Shown here one piece after another: positions 54,043-64,000 of a stretch of 64,000 nucleotides of DNA (position 1 is its first letter; every line of letters starts with the position of its first letter). The DNA comes from Clostridiales bacterium (lineage in GTDB: Bacteria > Bacillota > Clostridia > Oscillospirales > Oscillospiraceae): NCBI GenBank assembly GCA_020859945.1, contig JAJBVG010000019.1:20541-84540 (forward strand), read 5' to 3'. The notes under the pieces are model-generated. The model saw only the letters and a list, made by a program, of their open reading frames with translations, was not told the origin of the DNA and did not search any database. A program made the position numbers and the translations under genes.

Positions 54043-55523
54043 AGGCGGAGGTCACAGACTTTGACCTGGAGGCCAAAAACCAGGAGGTGGGCGTCGTCCG
54101 GTACGTGGGCGACGGCATCGCCACCATCGACGGCATCGATCACGCCATGTACGGCGAAATCATCCAGTTCGACTCCGGCGACAAGGGCATGGTGCAGGAC
54201 ATCCGCCGGGACGAGATCGGCTGCATCCTGTTCAGCAACGGCGCGAACATCCACCAGGGCAGTCGGGTCATGCGCACCGGCAGAATGGCGGGTATCCCCG
54301 TGGGGGATGCGTTCCTGGGCCGGGTGGTGGACGCGCTGGGCGCGCCCATCGACGGCGGCGGCCCCATTGACGCCGCGGGCTATCGTCCCATTGAAAGTCC
54401 TGCCCCCAGCATCGTGGACCGGCGCAGCGTCGGCGTTCCCCTGGAGACGGGTATCCTGGCCATCGACTCCATGTTCCCCATTGGCCGGGGCCAGCGGGAG
54501 CTGATTATCGGCGACCGGCAGACCGGCAAGACCTCCATCGCCATCGACGCCATTCTGAACCAGAAGGGCAAGAATGTGGTGTGCATCTACGTGGCCGTGG
54601 GCCAAAAGGCCAGCGCCGTGGCGAAAATCGTCAACACCCTGAAAAAATACGGCGCGCTGGAGTACACCATCGTGGTCAACGCCACCGCCAGCGACGCCGC
54701 CCCGCTGCAATACATCGCACCCTACTCCGGCACCGCCCTGGGCGAGTATTTCATGTACCGGGGCCAGGACGTGCTCATCGTCTACGACGACCTCTCCAAG
54801 CACGCGGTGGCCTACCGCGCCCTGTCGCTGCTGCTGGAGCGCAGCCCCGGCCGGGAGGCGTACCCCGGCGACGTGTTCTATCTTCACTCCCGTCTGCTGG
54901 AGCGGTCTGCCCGGCTCAGCGACAAGCTGGGTGGCGGTTCCATCACCGCGCTGCCCATCATCGAGACCCAGGCGGGGGATGTCTCCGCCTATATCCCCAC
55001 CAACGTCATCTCCATCACCGACGGCCAGATTTTCCTGGAGAGCGACCTGTTCTTCTCCGGCCAGCGGCCTGCCGTCAACGTGGGCCTCTCCGTCTCCCGT
55101 GTGGGCGGCGCGGCCCAGAGCAAGGCCATGAAGTCCGCCGCCGGTTCCATCCGTATCGACCTGGCCCAGTACCGGGAGATGGAGGTGTTCACTCAGTTCT
55201 CCTCCGATTTGGATGAGAGTACCAAGGAACAGCTGGCCTACGGCGCGGGGGTGATGGAGCTGCTCAAGCAGAGCCTGTGCCAGCCCATGACCATGCCGGA
55301 GCAGGTCATCTCCCTGGTGACGATGACGGCCCGTGTCATGCTGAACATTCCCGTGGGCAAGCTGCGCTCCTTCCGCAGTTCCATGCTGGACTACTTCGCG
55401 GCGGAGCAGCGTGACATTATCCGCGACCTGGAGACCGGCCAGGTGCTGACCGACAGCCTGCGGCAGCGCATCGTCGCCGCAGCCCTGGAGTTCAAACGGT
55501 CCCAGTACCCGGACCTAGTCTAA
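54009..55523 (+). CDS. atpA: F0F1 ATP synthase subunit alpha
   Basis: A 504-residue non-catalytic hexamer subunit. It has the N-terminal LEDIIPLLKAEVTDFDLEA, EVGVVRYVGDGIATIDG, the P-loop GDRQTGKTSIA, YDDLSKHAVAYR, and the C-terminal QVLTDSLRQRIVAAA. The GTG at 54009 is preferred: AAGGCGG lies 8 bases upstream and the length fits (about 502 in Bacillus). The frame stays open upstream past GTG 53970 and is continuous in sense with the delta C-domain end, so a longer fusion of about 587 residues would exist if the frameshift were bridged. Confidence 0.92.
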   Translation: MGSLEDIIPLLKAEVTDFDLEAKNQEVGVVRYVGDGIATIDGIDHAMYGEIIQFDSGDKGMVQDIRRDEIGCILFSNGANIHQGSRVMRTGRMAGIPVGDAFLGRVVDALGAPIDGGGPIDAAGYRPIESPAPSIVDRRSVGVPLETGILAIDSMFPIGRGQRELIIGDRQTGKTSIAIDAILNQKGKNVVCIYVAVGQKASAVAKIVNTLKKYGALEYTIVVNATASDAAPLQYIAPYSGTALGEYFMYRGQDVLIVYDDLSKHAVAYRALSLLLERSPGREAYPGDVFYLHSRLLERSARLSDKLGGGSITALPIIETQAGDVSAYIPTNVISITDGQIFLESDLFFSGQRPAVNVGLSVSRVGGAAQSKAMKSAAGSIRIDLAQYREMEVFTQFSSDLDESTKEQLAYGAGVMELLKQSLCQPMTMPEQVISLVTMTARVMLNIPVGKLRSFRSSMLDYFAAEQRDIIRDLETGQVLTDSLRQRIVAAALEFKRSQYPDLV

Positions 55524-55535
55524 GCGGGTGAGCAT

Positions 55536-58270
<2,735 letters not shown>

Positions 58271-58294
58271 GGTGAAATGCTTTATATGTTGAAA

Positions 58295-58328
58295 AGTGCC
58301 CAGAACTGAGGTTCTGGGCGCTTTTTTG
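58295..58328 (+). terminator. Terminator of the atp operon
   Basis: AGTGCCCAGAAC (58295-58306) with GTTCTGGGCGCT, followed by six T. Confidence 0.88.
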
Positions 58329-58457
58329 CGGTTAAAAGATGAAAATTACATAAAAAATGAAGTGATATTCTAAAAAACAGATGAAAAAGTCTCCCTCCGC
58401 GAGAAAATGTGATACCATCTATTGGTGAACAGAGAAAAAGAAGGAGGCCCTGCTGTT

Positions 58458-59210
58458 ATGGCACAGAAAACAACCCAAAAGCGTCGAAAGCGTTCCCACA
58501 GACTGAGAAACGGCCTGCTGCTGGCGGTGCTACTGCTTGCTGCGGTAACTACGGTCACCACGCTCCATACTGCCCTTCGTTCGTGGCGGCTGGCGACAGA
58601 TGGCTGTCCCGATAGCCTGATTTCCCTGCTGGAGCGCAACCCGGAGACGCAGGACTTTGTCCTGGACTACCCGGAGCACAAGGGCACCCACGCAGAAGAT
58701 TTATCCGGTGAGGTGGTCCAGGGGGAGATTCCGCTGTTTTTGCAGTGGGATGAACGTTGGGGCTATGAGACCTACGGCGACGATTTTCTGGCCGTCACCG
58801 GCTGCGGCCCCACCTGTCTGTCCATGGTGGTCTGCGGACTGACCGGGGAGGGCCGATGGAATCCTTATGCTGTGGCGGACTGGGCAGAGGAACAAGGGTA
58901 CTATGTGGACGGCGTCGGTTCCTCGTGGGAACTGATGGACCAGGGCGCACAGTTCCTGGGCCTGACCGTGGTGGATGTCAGCTATAATGCGGACAGTATT
59001 TTAGCGGCGCTGGGGGAGGGGACCCCCATCATTTGCAGCATGGGGCCGGGAGATTTTACCTCCTCCGGGCATTTTATTGTGCTGACCGGTGTGGACGATG
59101 ATGGAAACGTCACTGTCAACGACCCCAACAGCCGGAAGAACAGCCAGAAAATCTGGGCCATTGATACCCTGATACCGCAAATGCGAAACCTGTGGGGGTA
59201 TTGCCTGTAA
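58458..59210 (+). CDS. C39-like cysteine peptidase, membrane-anchored
   Basis: A 250-residue protein with a basic start, one membrane segment (about 17-37) and an extracytoplasmic papain-like domain of the peptidase C39_2 type. It has PLFLQWDERWG, the catalytic Cys in VTGCGPTCLSMV near 115, the His in SSGHFIVLTGV near 204, and NDPNSRKNS with the likely Asp or Asn. Such proteins may cleave peptides, cell-wall stems or act as surface hydrolases. GAAGGAGG precedes the ATG at 58458. The 130 bases before it are AT-rich with no clear promoter. Confidence 0.85.
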   Translation: MAQKTTQKRRKRSHRLRNGLLLAVLLLAAVTTVTTLHTALRSWRLATDGCPDSLISLLERNPETQDFVLDYPEHKGTHAEDLSGEVVQGEIPLFLQWDERWGYETYGDDFLAVTGCGPTCLSMVVCGLTGEGRWNPYAVADWAEEQGYYVDGVGSSWELMDQGAQFLGLTVVDVSYNADSILAALGEGTPIICSMGPGDFTSSGHFIVLTGVDDDGNVTVNDPNSRKNSQKIWAIDTLIPQMRNLWGYCL

Positions 59211-59223
59211 GCCTGCTCCCTTC

Positions 59224-59268
59224 ATACGAAACCGCCTGCCCGATTCCCCGGACAGGCGGTTTTAACGT
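59224..59268. terminator. Bidirectional terminator between the C39 gene and tyrS
   Basis: AAACCGCCTG (59229-59238) with CAGGCGGTTT (59253-59262), T-rich after it. Confidence 0.82.
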
Positions 59269-59278
59269 TATTTTTGAC

Positions 59279-60502
59279 TTATCCGCGCAGCACGACCTTG
59301 CGGTACACTTTCTTGCCCTTGCGGAGCACCAGCCCATCAGCGGGAACAGCATAGGTCGCGTCGATGGCGGCGACCTTTTCGCCGTCCACGGACACGCCGC
59401 CGCCCTTCACCAGCTTTTTGGCCTCGCCGTTGGAGACGGCCAGCCCCGCCTGAACCAGCAGCTTGACGATGGAGATCTTGCCGTCGGTCAGGTCGTCCTC
59501 GGACAGCTCTGTCGTGGGCATATCCGCCTGCTGCGTGCCGACGCCGAAGAGACTGCGGGCGGTCTGCTGGGCCTTGGTCGCTTCTTCCTCCCCGTGAACC
59601 AGCTTGGTCAGCTCGAAGGCCAGCACCTCCTTGGCCTGGTTGAGCTTGCTGTCCTGCCAGGTTTCCATGACGGCGATTTCCTCCAGGGGTACTTCAGTGA
59701 GCATTTTCAGGCACTTGATGACGTCGCTGTCACTGACGTTGCGCCAGTACTGGTAGAACTCGTAGGGGGAGGTTTTGTTCGGGTCCAGCCACACCGCGCC
59801 CTTTTCCGTCTTGCCCATCTTCTTGCCCTCGCTGTTCAGCAGCAGGGTGATGGTCATGGCGGCGGCATCGGTCTTGCCCAGCTTCCGGCGGATCAGCTCC
59901 AGGCCGCCCAGCATGTTGGACCACTGGTCGTTGCCGCCGAACTGGAAGTTGCAGCCGTACTTTTGGTACAGGACGTAGAAGTCGTAGCTCTGCATGATCA
60001 TGTAGTTGAACTCCAGGAAGGAAAGGCCCTTCTCCATCCGCTGCTTGTAGCACTCGGCCCGCAGCATATTGTTCACGGAGAAGCAGGCGCCCACCTCTCG
60101 CAGCAGGTCCACATAGTTCAGGTTCAGCAGCCAGTCGGCGTTGTTGACCATCATGGCCTTGCCCTCGCCGAAGTCGATGAACCGGCTCATCTGCTTCTGG
60201 AAACACTCGATGTTGTGCTGGATGGTCTCGCGGGTCAACATTTTGCGCATATCGCTCTTGCCGGAGGGGTCGCCGATCATGCCGGTGCCGCCGCCCAGCA
60301 GGGCGATGGGCCGGTTGCCCGCCTTTTGCAGGCGGCGCATCAGGCTCAGAGCCATAAAGTGGCCCACGTGGAGGGAGTCCGCCGTGGGGTCAAAGCCGAT
60401 GTAGAAGGTGGCCTTGCCGTTGTTGATGAGCTCCCGGACCTGGTCCTCGTCGGTGACCTGGGCGATGAGGCCCCGGGCTTGTAGTTCTTCATAGATTTGC
60501 AT
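59279..60502 (-). CDS. tyrS: Tyrosyl-tRNA synthetase
   Basis: A 407-residue class I synthetase. It has FYIGFDPTADSLHVGHF with the HIGH-type motif near residue 45, GGGTGMIGDPSGK, QSYDFYVLYQKYG, the KMGKTEKGAV signature near 230, and a C-terminal S4 RNA-binding domain (VSNGEAKKLVKGGGV). GAAGGAG lies before the ATG at 60502. Transcription is controlled by a T-box leader upstream. Confidence 0.97.
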   Translation of the reverse strand: MQIYEELQARGLIAQVTDEDQVRELINNGKATFYIGFDPTADSLHVGHFMALSLMRRLQKAGNRPIALLGGGTGMIGDPSGKSDMRKMLTRETIQHNIECFQKQMSRFIDFGEGKAMMVNNADWLLNLNYVDLLREVGACFSVNNMLRAECYKQRMEKGLSFLEFNYMIMQSYDFYVLYQKYGCNFQFGGNDQWSNMLGGLELIRRKLGKTDAAAMTITLLLNSEGKKMGKTEKGAVWLDPNKTSPYEFYQYWRNVSDSDVIKCLKMLTEVPLEEIAVMETWQDSKLNQAKEVLAFELTKLVHGEEEATKAQQTARSLFGVGTQQADMPTTELSEDDLTDGKISIVKLLVQAGLAVSNGEAKKLVKGGGVSVDGEKVAAIDATYAVPADGLVLRKGKKVYRKVVLRG

Positions 60503-60519
60503 GGTTGTTCGTCTCCTTC

Positions 60520-60822
60520 AAATGTTGTTTCAGACAGAAGACTGCGCCAAAAAGCCCCCTATCCGCACTGGGACAGAGGGCGCAAATGCACGGTACCACC
60601 TCTGATGCGTCGGCCCCTCGCGGGGCGAACCTCAGGGAGTCGAGGACTCCGGCGAGATAACGGTCGCAAACCGGCTGCGCCTACTTGGGAAAAACCGTTG
60701 GGGCAGCTGCTCAAGGGGGTATTCACGAGGGCCGCTTGCTTCCTTGCACCACCCGGAAGCTCTCTAAAAAACGGCGGGGACGCTACTCTTCCCTGTCATC
60801 GCATATTGTTACTTGGCTTGTC
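60520..60822 (-). promoter_or_regulatory. T-box riboswitch of tyrS
   Basis: On the minus strand a Stem I region (AGAGAGC, GGGTGGTGC, with a GAATACC stretch offering a TAC tyrosine specifier) is followed by the T-box AGAGGTGGTACCGTGC (complement of about 60590-60605), the conserved site for the tRNA acceptor end. A terminator stem follows: GCCCTCTGTCC with GGATAGGGGGC and a TTTTT run (about 60550-60590). Uncharged tRNA-Tyr should favour antitermination. Confidence 0.88.
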
Positions 60823-60826
60823 AGGT

Positions 60827-60855
60827 ATTCTAACGGATTTCGCCGGGAATGTCAA
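60827..60855 (-). promoter_or_regulatory. Promoter of the tyrS T-box transcript
   Basis: Minus strand TTGACA (complement of 60850-60855), 17 bp, TAGAAT (complement of 60827-60832). Confidence 0.8.
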
Positions 60856-60880
60856 GAGGCTTTTGAAAAGTTTTTCTCCT

Positions 60881-62584
60881 TTATCCTTCACCACGCAGCT
60901 CTTTTCGGTACGCCTCCGACTGCTCCAGCAGTTCCCCGGCGCTTTTCAGCAGGGCGGGGGTGACCACGCTGCCGCCGGTGAGCCGGGCCAGCTCCTCCCG
61001 CCGACGCTGGGGGGTCAGCCGTTCCACGTCGGTGTAGGTGCGCCCGTCCCGTTCCCCCTTCTCGACGGAGAAATGCACGTCGGCCATGGCCGCAATCTGG
61101 GGCAAGTGGGTGACGGTCAGCACCTGCTTGCGGCGGGCCACGTCCGCCATCTTCTGGGCCACTTTGGTTGCCGCCCGGCCGGAGACGCCGGTGTCCACCT
61201 CGTCAAAGACCAGAGTGGTGATGGACTCGTTTTCCGCCAGGACGTTTTTCAACGCCAGCATAATGCGGGCCAGCTCGCCGCCGGAGGCGATTTTGTGGAT
61301 GGGTTTCAAATCCTCCCCCACGTTGGCGGACATCAGGAACTGCACCTGGTCCATGCCCGTCTCGTCCATGTGGAAGGAGCCTTCTTTGGGGGCAAACTGC
61401 ACCTGAAAGCGCACCTTTGGCATATCCAGGTCGGCCAGTTCCTTTTGAATCCGCTGCTCCAGAGAGCGCGCCTGCTCCTTCCGGGCCTCGGTCAGTTTTT
61501 TGCCACGGGCGGCGGCCTCCCGCAGCGCCCCCACCAGCTGCCGGGTCAGCTGCTCAATGCGGTCGCTGGAATACTGAATCTCCTCCAGCTCCTGCTTGCA
61601 GCGCTCCAGATAGGCCAGCATCTCCTCCACCGTGGACCCGTACTTTTTCCGCAGCCGGTAAATCAGGTCCAGTCGACTTTCCAGCTCGTCCAGCTCGTGG
61701 GGAGAGATCTCCAGCCCCTCTTTTTTCTCCTGCACCCGCTCCGCCGCATCGGTCAGCGTGTACCGCAGCTCGGAAAGACTGTCGCTGAGGGCAGCCAGCT
61801 CCTGGCTGTACCGCCCTCCGGCCCGCAGCGCCTCCTCCGCGGTCTCCACCAGGGAGATGGCGCCGTCCCGGTCATCGCCGCCGTAGAGGGCGAAAAACGC
61901 TGTGTCGATGGCGTCCATCAGTTTTCCGGCGTTGCGGAGCAGGTTTCGCCGCTCGGTCAGTTCTTTGTCCTCGCCGGGTTTCAGGTTGGCCCGCTCCAGC
62001 TCATCGATTTGATAGGTCAGCGAGTCAATGCGCCGGGCCTTCTCCGCCTCGCCCATTTGAAGAGCGCTGATCTGCTTTTTCAGTGCGGCGACCTGGTGGT
62101 ATGCCTGTTGGAACTCAGCCAGAAGGGGAGCGGTCTCCCCGTAGCTGTCCAGATAGGAGAGGTGACACTCCGGGTCTAACAGCTGTTGGCCGTCGTGCTG
62201 GCCGTGGATGTTCAGCAGCTGCCGCCCCAGCTCCCGCAGCTGGGCCAGCGGCACCGGGCGACCGTTCAGACGGCAGAGGTTTTTCCCGTCCAGGCGCAGC
62301 TCCCGCTGGAGCAGCAGATTGCCCTCCTCGTCCGGCCCAATGCCGTTTTCCGCGAACCAGTCCAGCGCTGAAAGCTCAGAAAAAGTGGCGCTGACCAGGG
62401 CGGATTTCGCCCCGGTGCGAATCAAATCGCGGGAGGTGCGTCCCCCCAGCACCGCGCCGATGGCGTCCACCACGATGGACTTACCCGCGCCGGTCTCGCC
62501 GGTCAGGACGTTAAAGCCCTTGTCGAACTGAATTTCCGCCGACTCGATCACGGCGATATTCTCAATGTGCAGCACAGAAAGCAT
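60881..62584 (-). CDS. recN: DNA repair protein RecN
   Basis: A 567-residue SMC-like ATPase for double-strand-break repair. It has the N-terminal LSVLHIENIAVIESAEIQF, Walker A TGETGAGKSIVVDAI near residue 30, a coiled-coil middle, the signature LASGGELARIMLALK-type motif (IASGGELARIML), Walker B TLVFDEVDTGVSG and LTVTHLPQIAAMAD. The ATG is the complement of 62582-62584. A consensus LexA box overlaps the transcription start, so SOS control is likely. Confidence 0.96.
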   Translation of the reverse strand: MLSVLHIENIAVIESAEIQFDKGFNVLTGETGAGKSIVVDAIGAVLGGRTSRDLIRTGAKSALVSATFSELSALDWFAENGIGPDEEGNLLLQRELRLDGKNLCRLNGRPVPLAQLRELGRQLLNIHGQHDGQQLLDPECHLSYLDSYGETAPLLAEFQQAYHQVAALKKQISALQMGEAEKARRIDSLTYQIDELERANLKPGEDKELTERRNLLRNAGKLMDAIDTAFFALYGGDDRDGAISLVETAEEALRAGGRYSQELAALSDSLSELRYTLTDAAERVQEKKEGLEISPHELDELESRLDLIYRLRKKYGSTVEEMLAYLERCKQELEEIQYSSDRIEQLTRQLVGALREAAARGKKLTEARKEQARSLEQRIQKELADLDMPKVRFQVQFAPKEGSFHMDETGMDQVQFLMSANVGEDLKPIHKIASGGELARIMLALKNVLAENESITTLVFDEVDTGVSGRAATKVAQKMADVARRKQVLTVTHLPQIAAMADVHFSVEKGERDGRTYTDVERLTPQRRREELARLTGGSVVTPALLKSAGELLEQSEAYRKELRGEG

Positions 62585-62610
62585 AGTCGTACCCTCGAAG
62601 CAGGTGTTTA

Positions 62611-62622
62611 GAACTTTTGTTC
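62611..62622. promoter_or_regulatory. lexA box: LexA/DinR SOS box of recN
   Basis: GAACTTTTGTTC fits the Firmicutes LexA consensus GAAC-N4-GTTC exactly. It lies 2-13 bases downstream of the -10 box of recN, where bound repressor would block initiation. Confidence 0.8.
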
Positions 62623-62623
62623 T

Positions 62624-62653
62624 ATAATACCACCACAGACGTTGAGCTGTCAA
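62624..62653 (-). promoter_or_regulatory. Promoter of recN
   Basis: Minus strand TTGACA (complement of 62648-62653), an 18 bp spacer, TATTAT (complement of 62624-62629). Confidence 0.75.
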
Positions 62654-62718
62654 TCCCTATTTTGTCCTTGTCAGAGCAATTCGCTTGCAGTATTTCGTGT
62701 TTCCAAAGCAGTTGCCAC

Positions 62719-62747
62719 TTGTTTACCATCGCCGAAGCTGTTATAAT
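62719..62747 (+). promoter_or_regulatory. Promoter for the TIGR04076 and hydrolase genes
   Basis: TTGTTT at 62719-62724, 17 bp, TATAAT at 62742-62747, 33 bases before the start codon. Confidence 0.7.
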
Positions 62748-62779
62748 GAATGAGAAAGAGACAGCGGGGGAGACATCGA

Positions 62780-63124
62780 ATGAAAAAATGCAGAATTACC
62801 GTCATACGGGTGGCCGCATACGAGGATTTGATGAAAAAATATGAAAACCCCCTCTCCAATGCCTGCGACATGGCGGAGGGACAGGTTTTCATCGCAAACG
62901 GCTGGGAAAAGCCGGAAGGGTTTTGCGACAGCGCATGGGAGACCCTCTCGCCCTTTGTCATGACGCTGGCATACGGCGGTGAGGACATTTACAGCGGCTG
63001 GATGAAGAACAAGAAATCGGCGATGGTCTCCTGCAACGATGGGTTCCGACCCGTCAGCTTCCTGATTGAAGCGCTGGAGGAGGACGCAGAGGAAAGAACG
63101 GAACAAGAGAGAAAGGCGAAGTGA
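62780..63124 (+). CDS. TIGR04076 family protein
   Basis: A 114-residue protein with the family order MKKCRITVIRVAAYEDLMKK, MAEGQVFIANGWEKPEGFC, AWETLSPFVMTLAYGGE and SCNDGFRPVSFLIEA. Conserved Cys residues and a Trp suggest a compact redox or metal-linked fold, but no function is established for the family. GGGGGAGA precedes the ATG. Its stop overlaps the GTG start of the following hydrolase, so the two are translated together. Confidence 0.87.
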   Translation: MKKCRITVIRVAAYEDLMKKYENPLSNACDMAEGQVFIANGWEKPEGFCDSAWETLSPFVMTLAYGGEDIYSGWMKNKKSAMVSCNDGFRPVSFLIEALEEDAEERTEQERKAK

Positions 63125-63888
63125 TTTACATGGATTCCATCAAGAAAGAAAATTTTGAATGTGTACGGGATGGTCTGACCATCCGCGGGCTTTATTACCG
63201 CCCCCAGGGACAGGACCTCCCCATCGCCATCGTCAGCCATGGGTTTACGTCAAATTACCAGACCACAAAGGGGTATGCAAAATGGTTTGCGGCGCATGGG
63301 TATGCCGCCTTTTGCTTCGACTTCAACGGCGGCGGTCTGCCGAGCAAAAGCGATGGGGACACCGAGAAGATGACCATCTTTACCGAAGAAAAAGACCTGA
63401 AGGCAGTCGTGGCCTATGCACGCTCCCTGCCCGAGACTGACGGCTCCGCCGTGACCCTGATGGGATGCAGCCAGGGCGGAGTGGTCTCCGGTCTGGTCGC
63501 CGCCGACTTGCAGGAGCAGGTGGAACGGCTGATTTTGTTCTATCCCGCGCTTTGCATCCCGGACGACGCCAGGGCCGGGACCATGATTCACGCCAAATTC
63601 GACCCGGCCAACATCCCCGAAACCTTTTCCTGCGGCCCCATGAAGCTGGGGCGTGACTACGCGGCCTCCGTTCAGAACTTTGACTTGATGGGTGAAATCA
63701 GTCGATATGCCGGAAAGGTCCTCATCGTCCATGGCACAGCCGACCAGATCGTGAACTATCGCTACTCCGAGCAGGCCCAGGTCGCCTACCCAAACGCCGA
63801 ATTGAAACTCATCCCCATGGCACAGCACGGCTTCTCCAAGGAGCATGAGCAAACCGCGCTGGCATATGTGGAGCAGTTTATCCAATAA
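63121..63888 (+). CDS. Alpha/beta hydrolase
   Basis: A 255-residue serine hydrolase of the alpha/beta fold. It has IAIVSHGFTSNYQTTKGYA (oxyanion His-Gly), FDFNGGGLP, the nucleophile elbow LMGCSQGGVVSG near residue 116, the Asp in VHGTADQIVNY near 205 and the His in AQHGFSKEH near 235. It resembles feruloyl-esterase-like or acyl-peptide hydrolases of gut Clostridia. The start could be GTG 63121 or ATG 63130. The substrate is unknown. Confidence 0.88.
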   Translation: MIYMDSIKKENFECVRDGLTIRGLYYRPQGQDLPIAIVSHGFTSNYQTTKGYAKWFAAHGYAAFCFDFNGGGLPSKSDGDTEKMTIFTEEKDLKAVVAYARSLPETDGSAVTLMGCSQGGVVSGLVAADLQEQVERLILFYPALCIPDDARAGTMIHAKFDPANIPETFSCGPMKLGRDYAASVQNFDLMGEISRYAGKVLIVHGTADQIVNYRYSEQAQVAYPNAELKLIPMAQHGFSKEHEQTALAYVEQFIQ

Positions 63889-63911
63889 CCCGGTTCTCCC
63901 CGCGACGAAAA

Positions 63912-63946
63912 CGCGCCCCCTGCGGCTGTAAGGCCACAGGGGGCGC
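63912..63946 (+). terminator. GC-rich hairpin after the hydrolase
   Basis: GCGCCCCCTG with CAGGGGGCGC around a short loop, but no T run directly after it. Confidence 0.55.
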
Positions 63947-63979
63947 TCAGCTTGTCAAAAAACTCAGCTTGTCAAAAAA
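63946..63979. repeat. Tandem 17-base direct repeat
   Basis: CTCAGCTTGTCAAAAAA occurs twice without a gap near the right edge of the window. Confidence 0.85.
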
Positions 63980-64000
63980 CTATCCTCATTCCGCAATATG

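Noticed and set aside
59192..60484. Open frame of 430 codons opposite tyrS
   Set aside because: Antisense of tyrS with shadow composition.

Overview
The window comes from a GC-rich, endospore-forming member of the Clostridia, most like the Oscillospiraceae (Oscillibacter/Flavonifractor group). The basis is gene content: sigH, yunB and dpaAB for sporulation, a tyrosine T-box leader, a lysine riboswitch, DUF951, an NfnAB-type flavin bifurcation pair and a full F-type ATPase operon. Vegetative promoters are sigma-A-like with 16-18 bp spacers. I could not run a search, so the genus is an inference. No rRNA, CRISPR array, integrase, transposase or prophage was seen.

Layout, left to right. 1-1079 (minus): 5' part of hisC and a DUF951 gene. 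1197-6993 (plus): murD, three translationally coupled M42 aminopeptidase paralogues and a methionine-gamma-lyase-family enzyme. 7052-9865: palindromic repeat, yunB, ligA. 9852-12501: a fold-back element supplying the ligA stop codon, then nfnA-nfnB. 12627-15206: pcrA. 15239-17487: a lower-GC insertion with an EcoRI-family adenine methyltransferase and a DUF262-HNH protein, a likely restriction or defence module. 17575-19031 (minus): dpaA-dpaB. 19201-23118: a MacAB-like export operon with an unusual adaptor. 23436-27736 (minus): a membrane protein, a zinc-ribbon protein, sigH and ruvCAB. 27812-28270: ridA. 28480-40857 (minus): small stress-type membrane proteins, a phosphoesterase, polA-rimI-tsaD, cls, dnaE, and an HD hydrolase coupled to a possible Ntn-hydrolase.

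41169-41492 holds two tRNA-Ser genes and is followed by a hairpin-dense stretch and queA (minus). 43175-47483 is a lysine-riboswitch operon: asd, dapA, dapB, a stand-alone ACT-domain protein and a family 4 uracil-DNA glycosylase. 47545-51889 has an orphan membrane protein, a SpoU methyltransferase, a YmdB-type phosphoesterase and signal peptidase I. 52184-58270 is atpBEF-(delta C-domain)-AGDC, where a normal delta gene is absent and its C-terminal domain abuts atpA across a frameshift. 58458-63888 has a C39-like peptidase, tyrS with T-box, recN with a LexA box, a TIGR04076 protein and an alpha/beta hydrolase.

Several parts connect. The riboswitch operon makes tetrahydrodipicolinate, the branch point to lysine and to dipicolinate, which DpaAB makes for the spore core. 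ligA, pcrA, polA, dnaE, ruvCAB, recN and the glycosylase form a dense set of replication and repair genes. The strongest leads for new biology are the methyltransferase/DUF262-HNH pair, the delta/alpha ATPase arrangement, and the M42 paralogue that has lost metal ligands.
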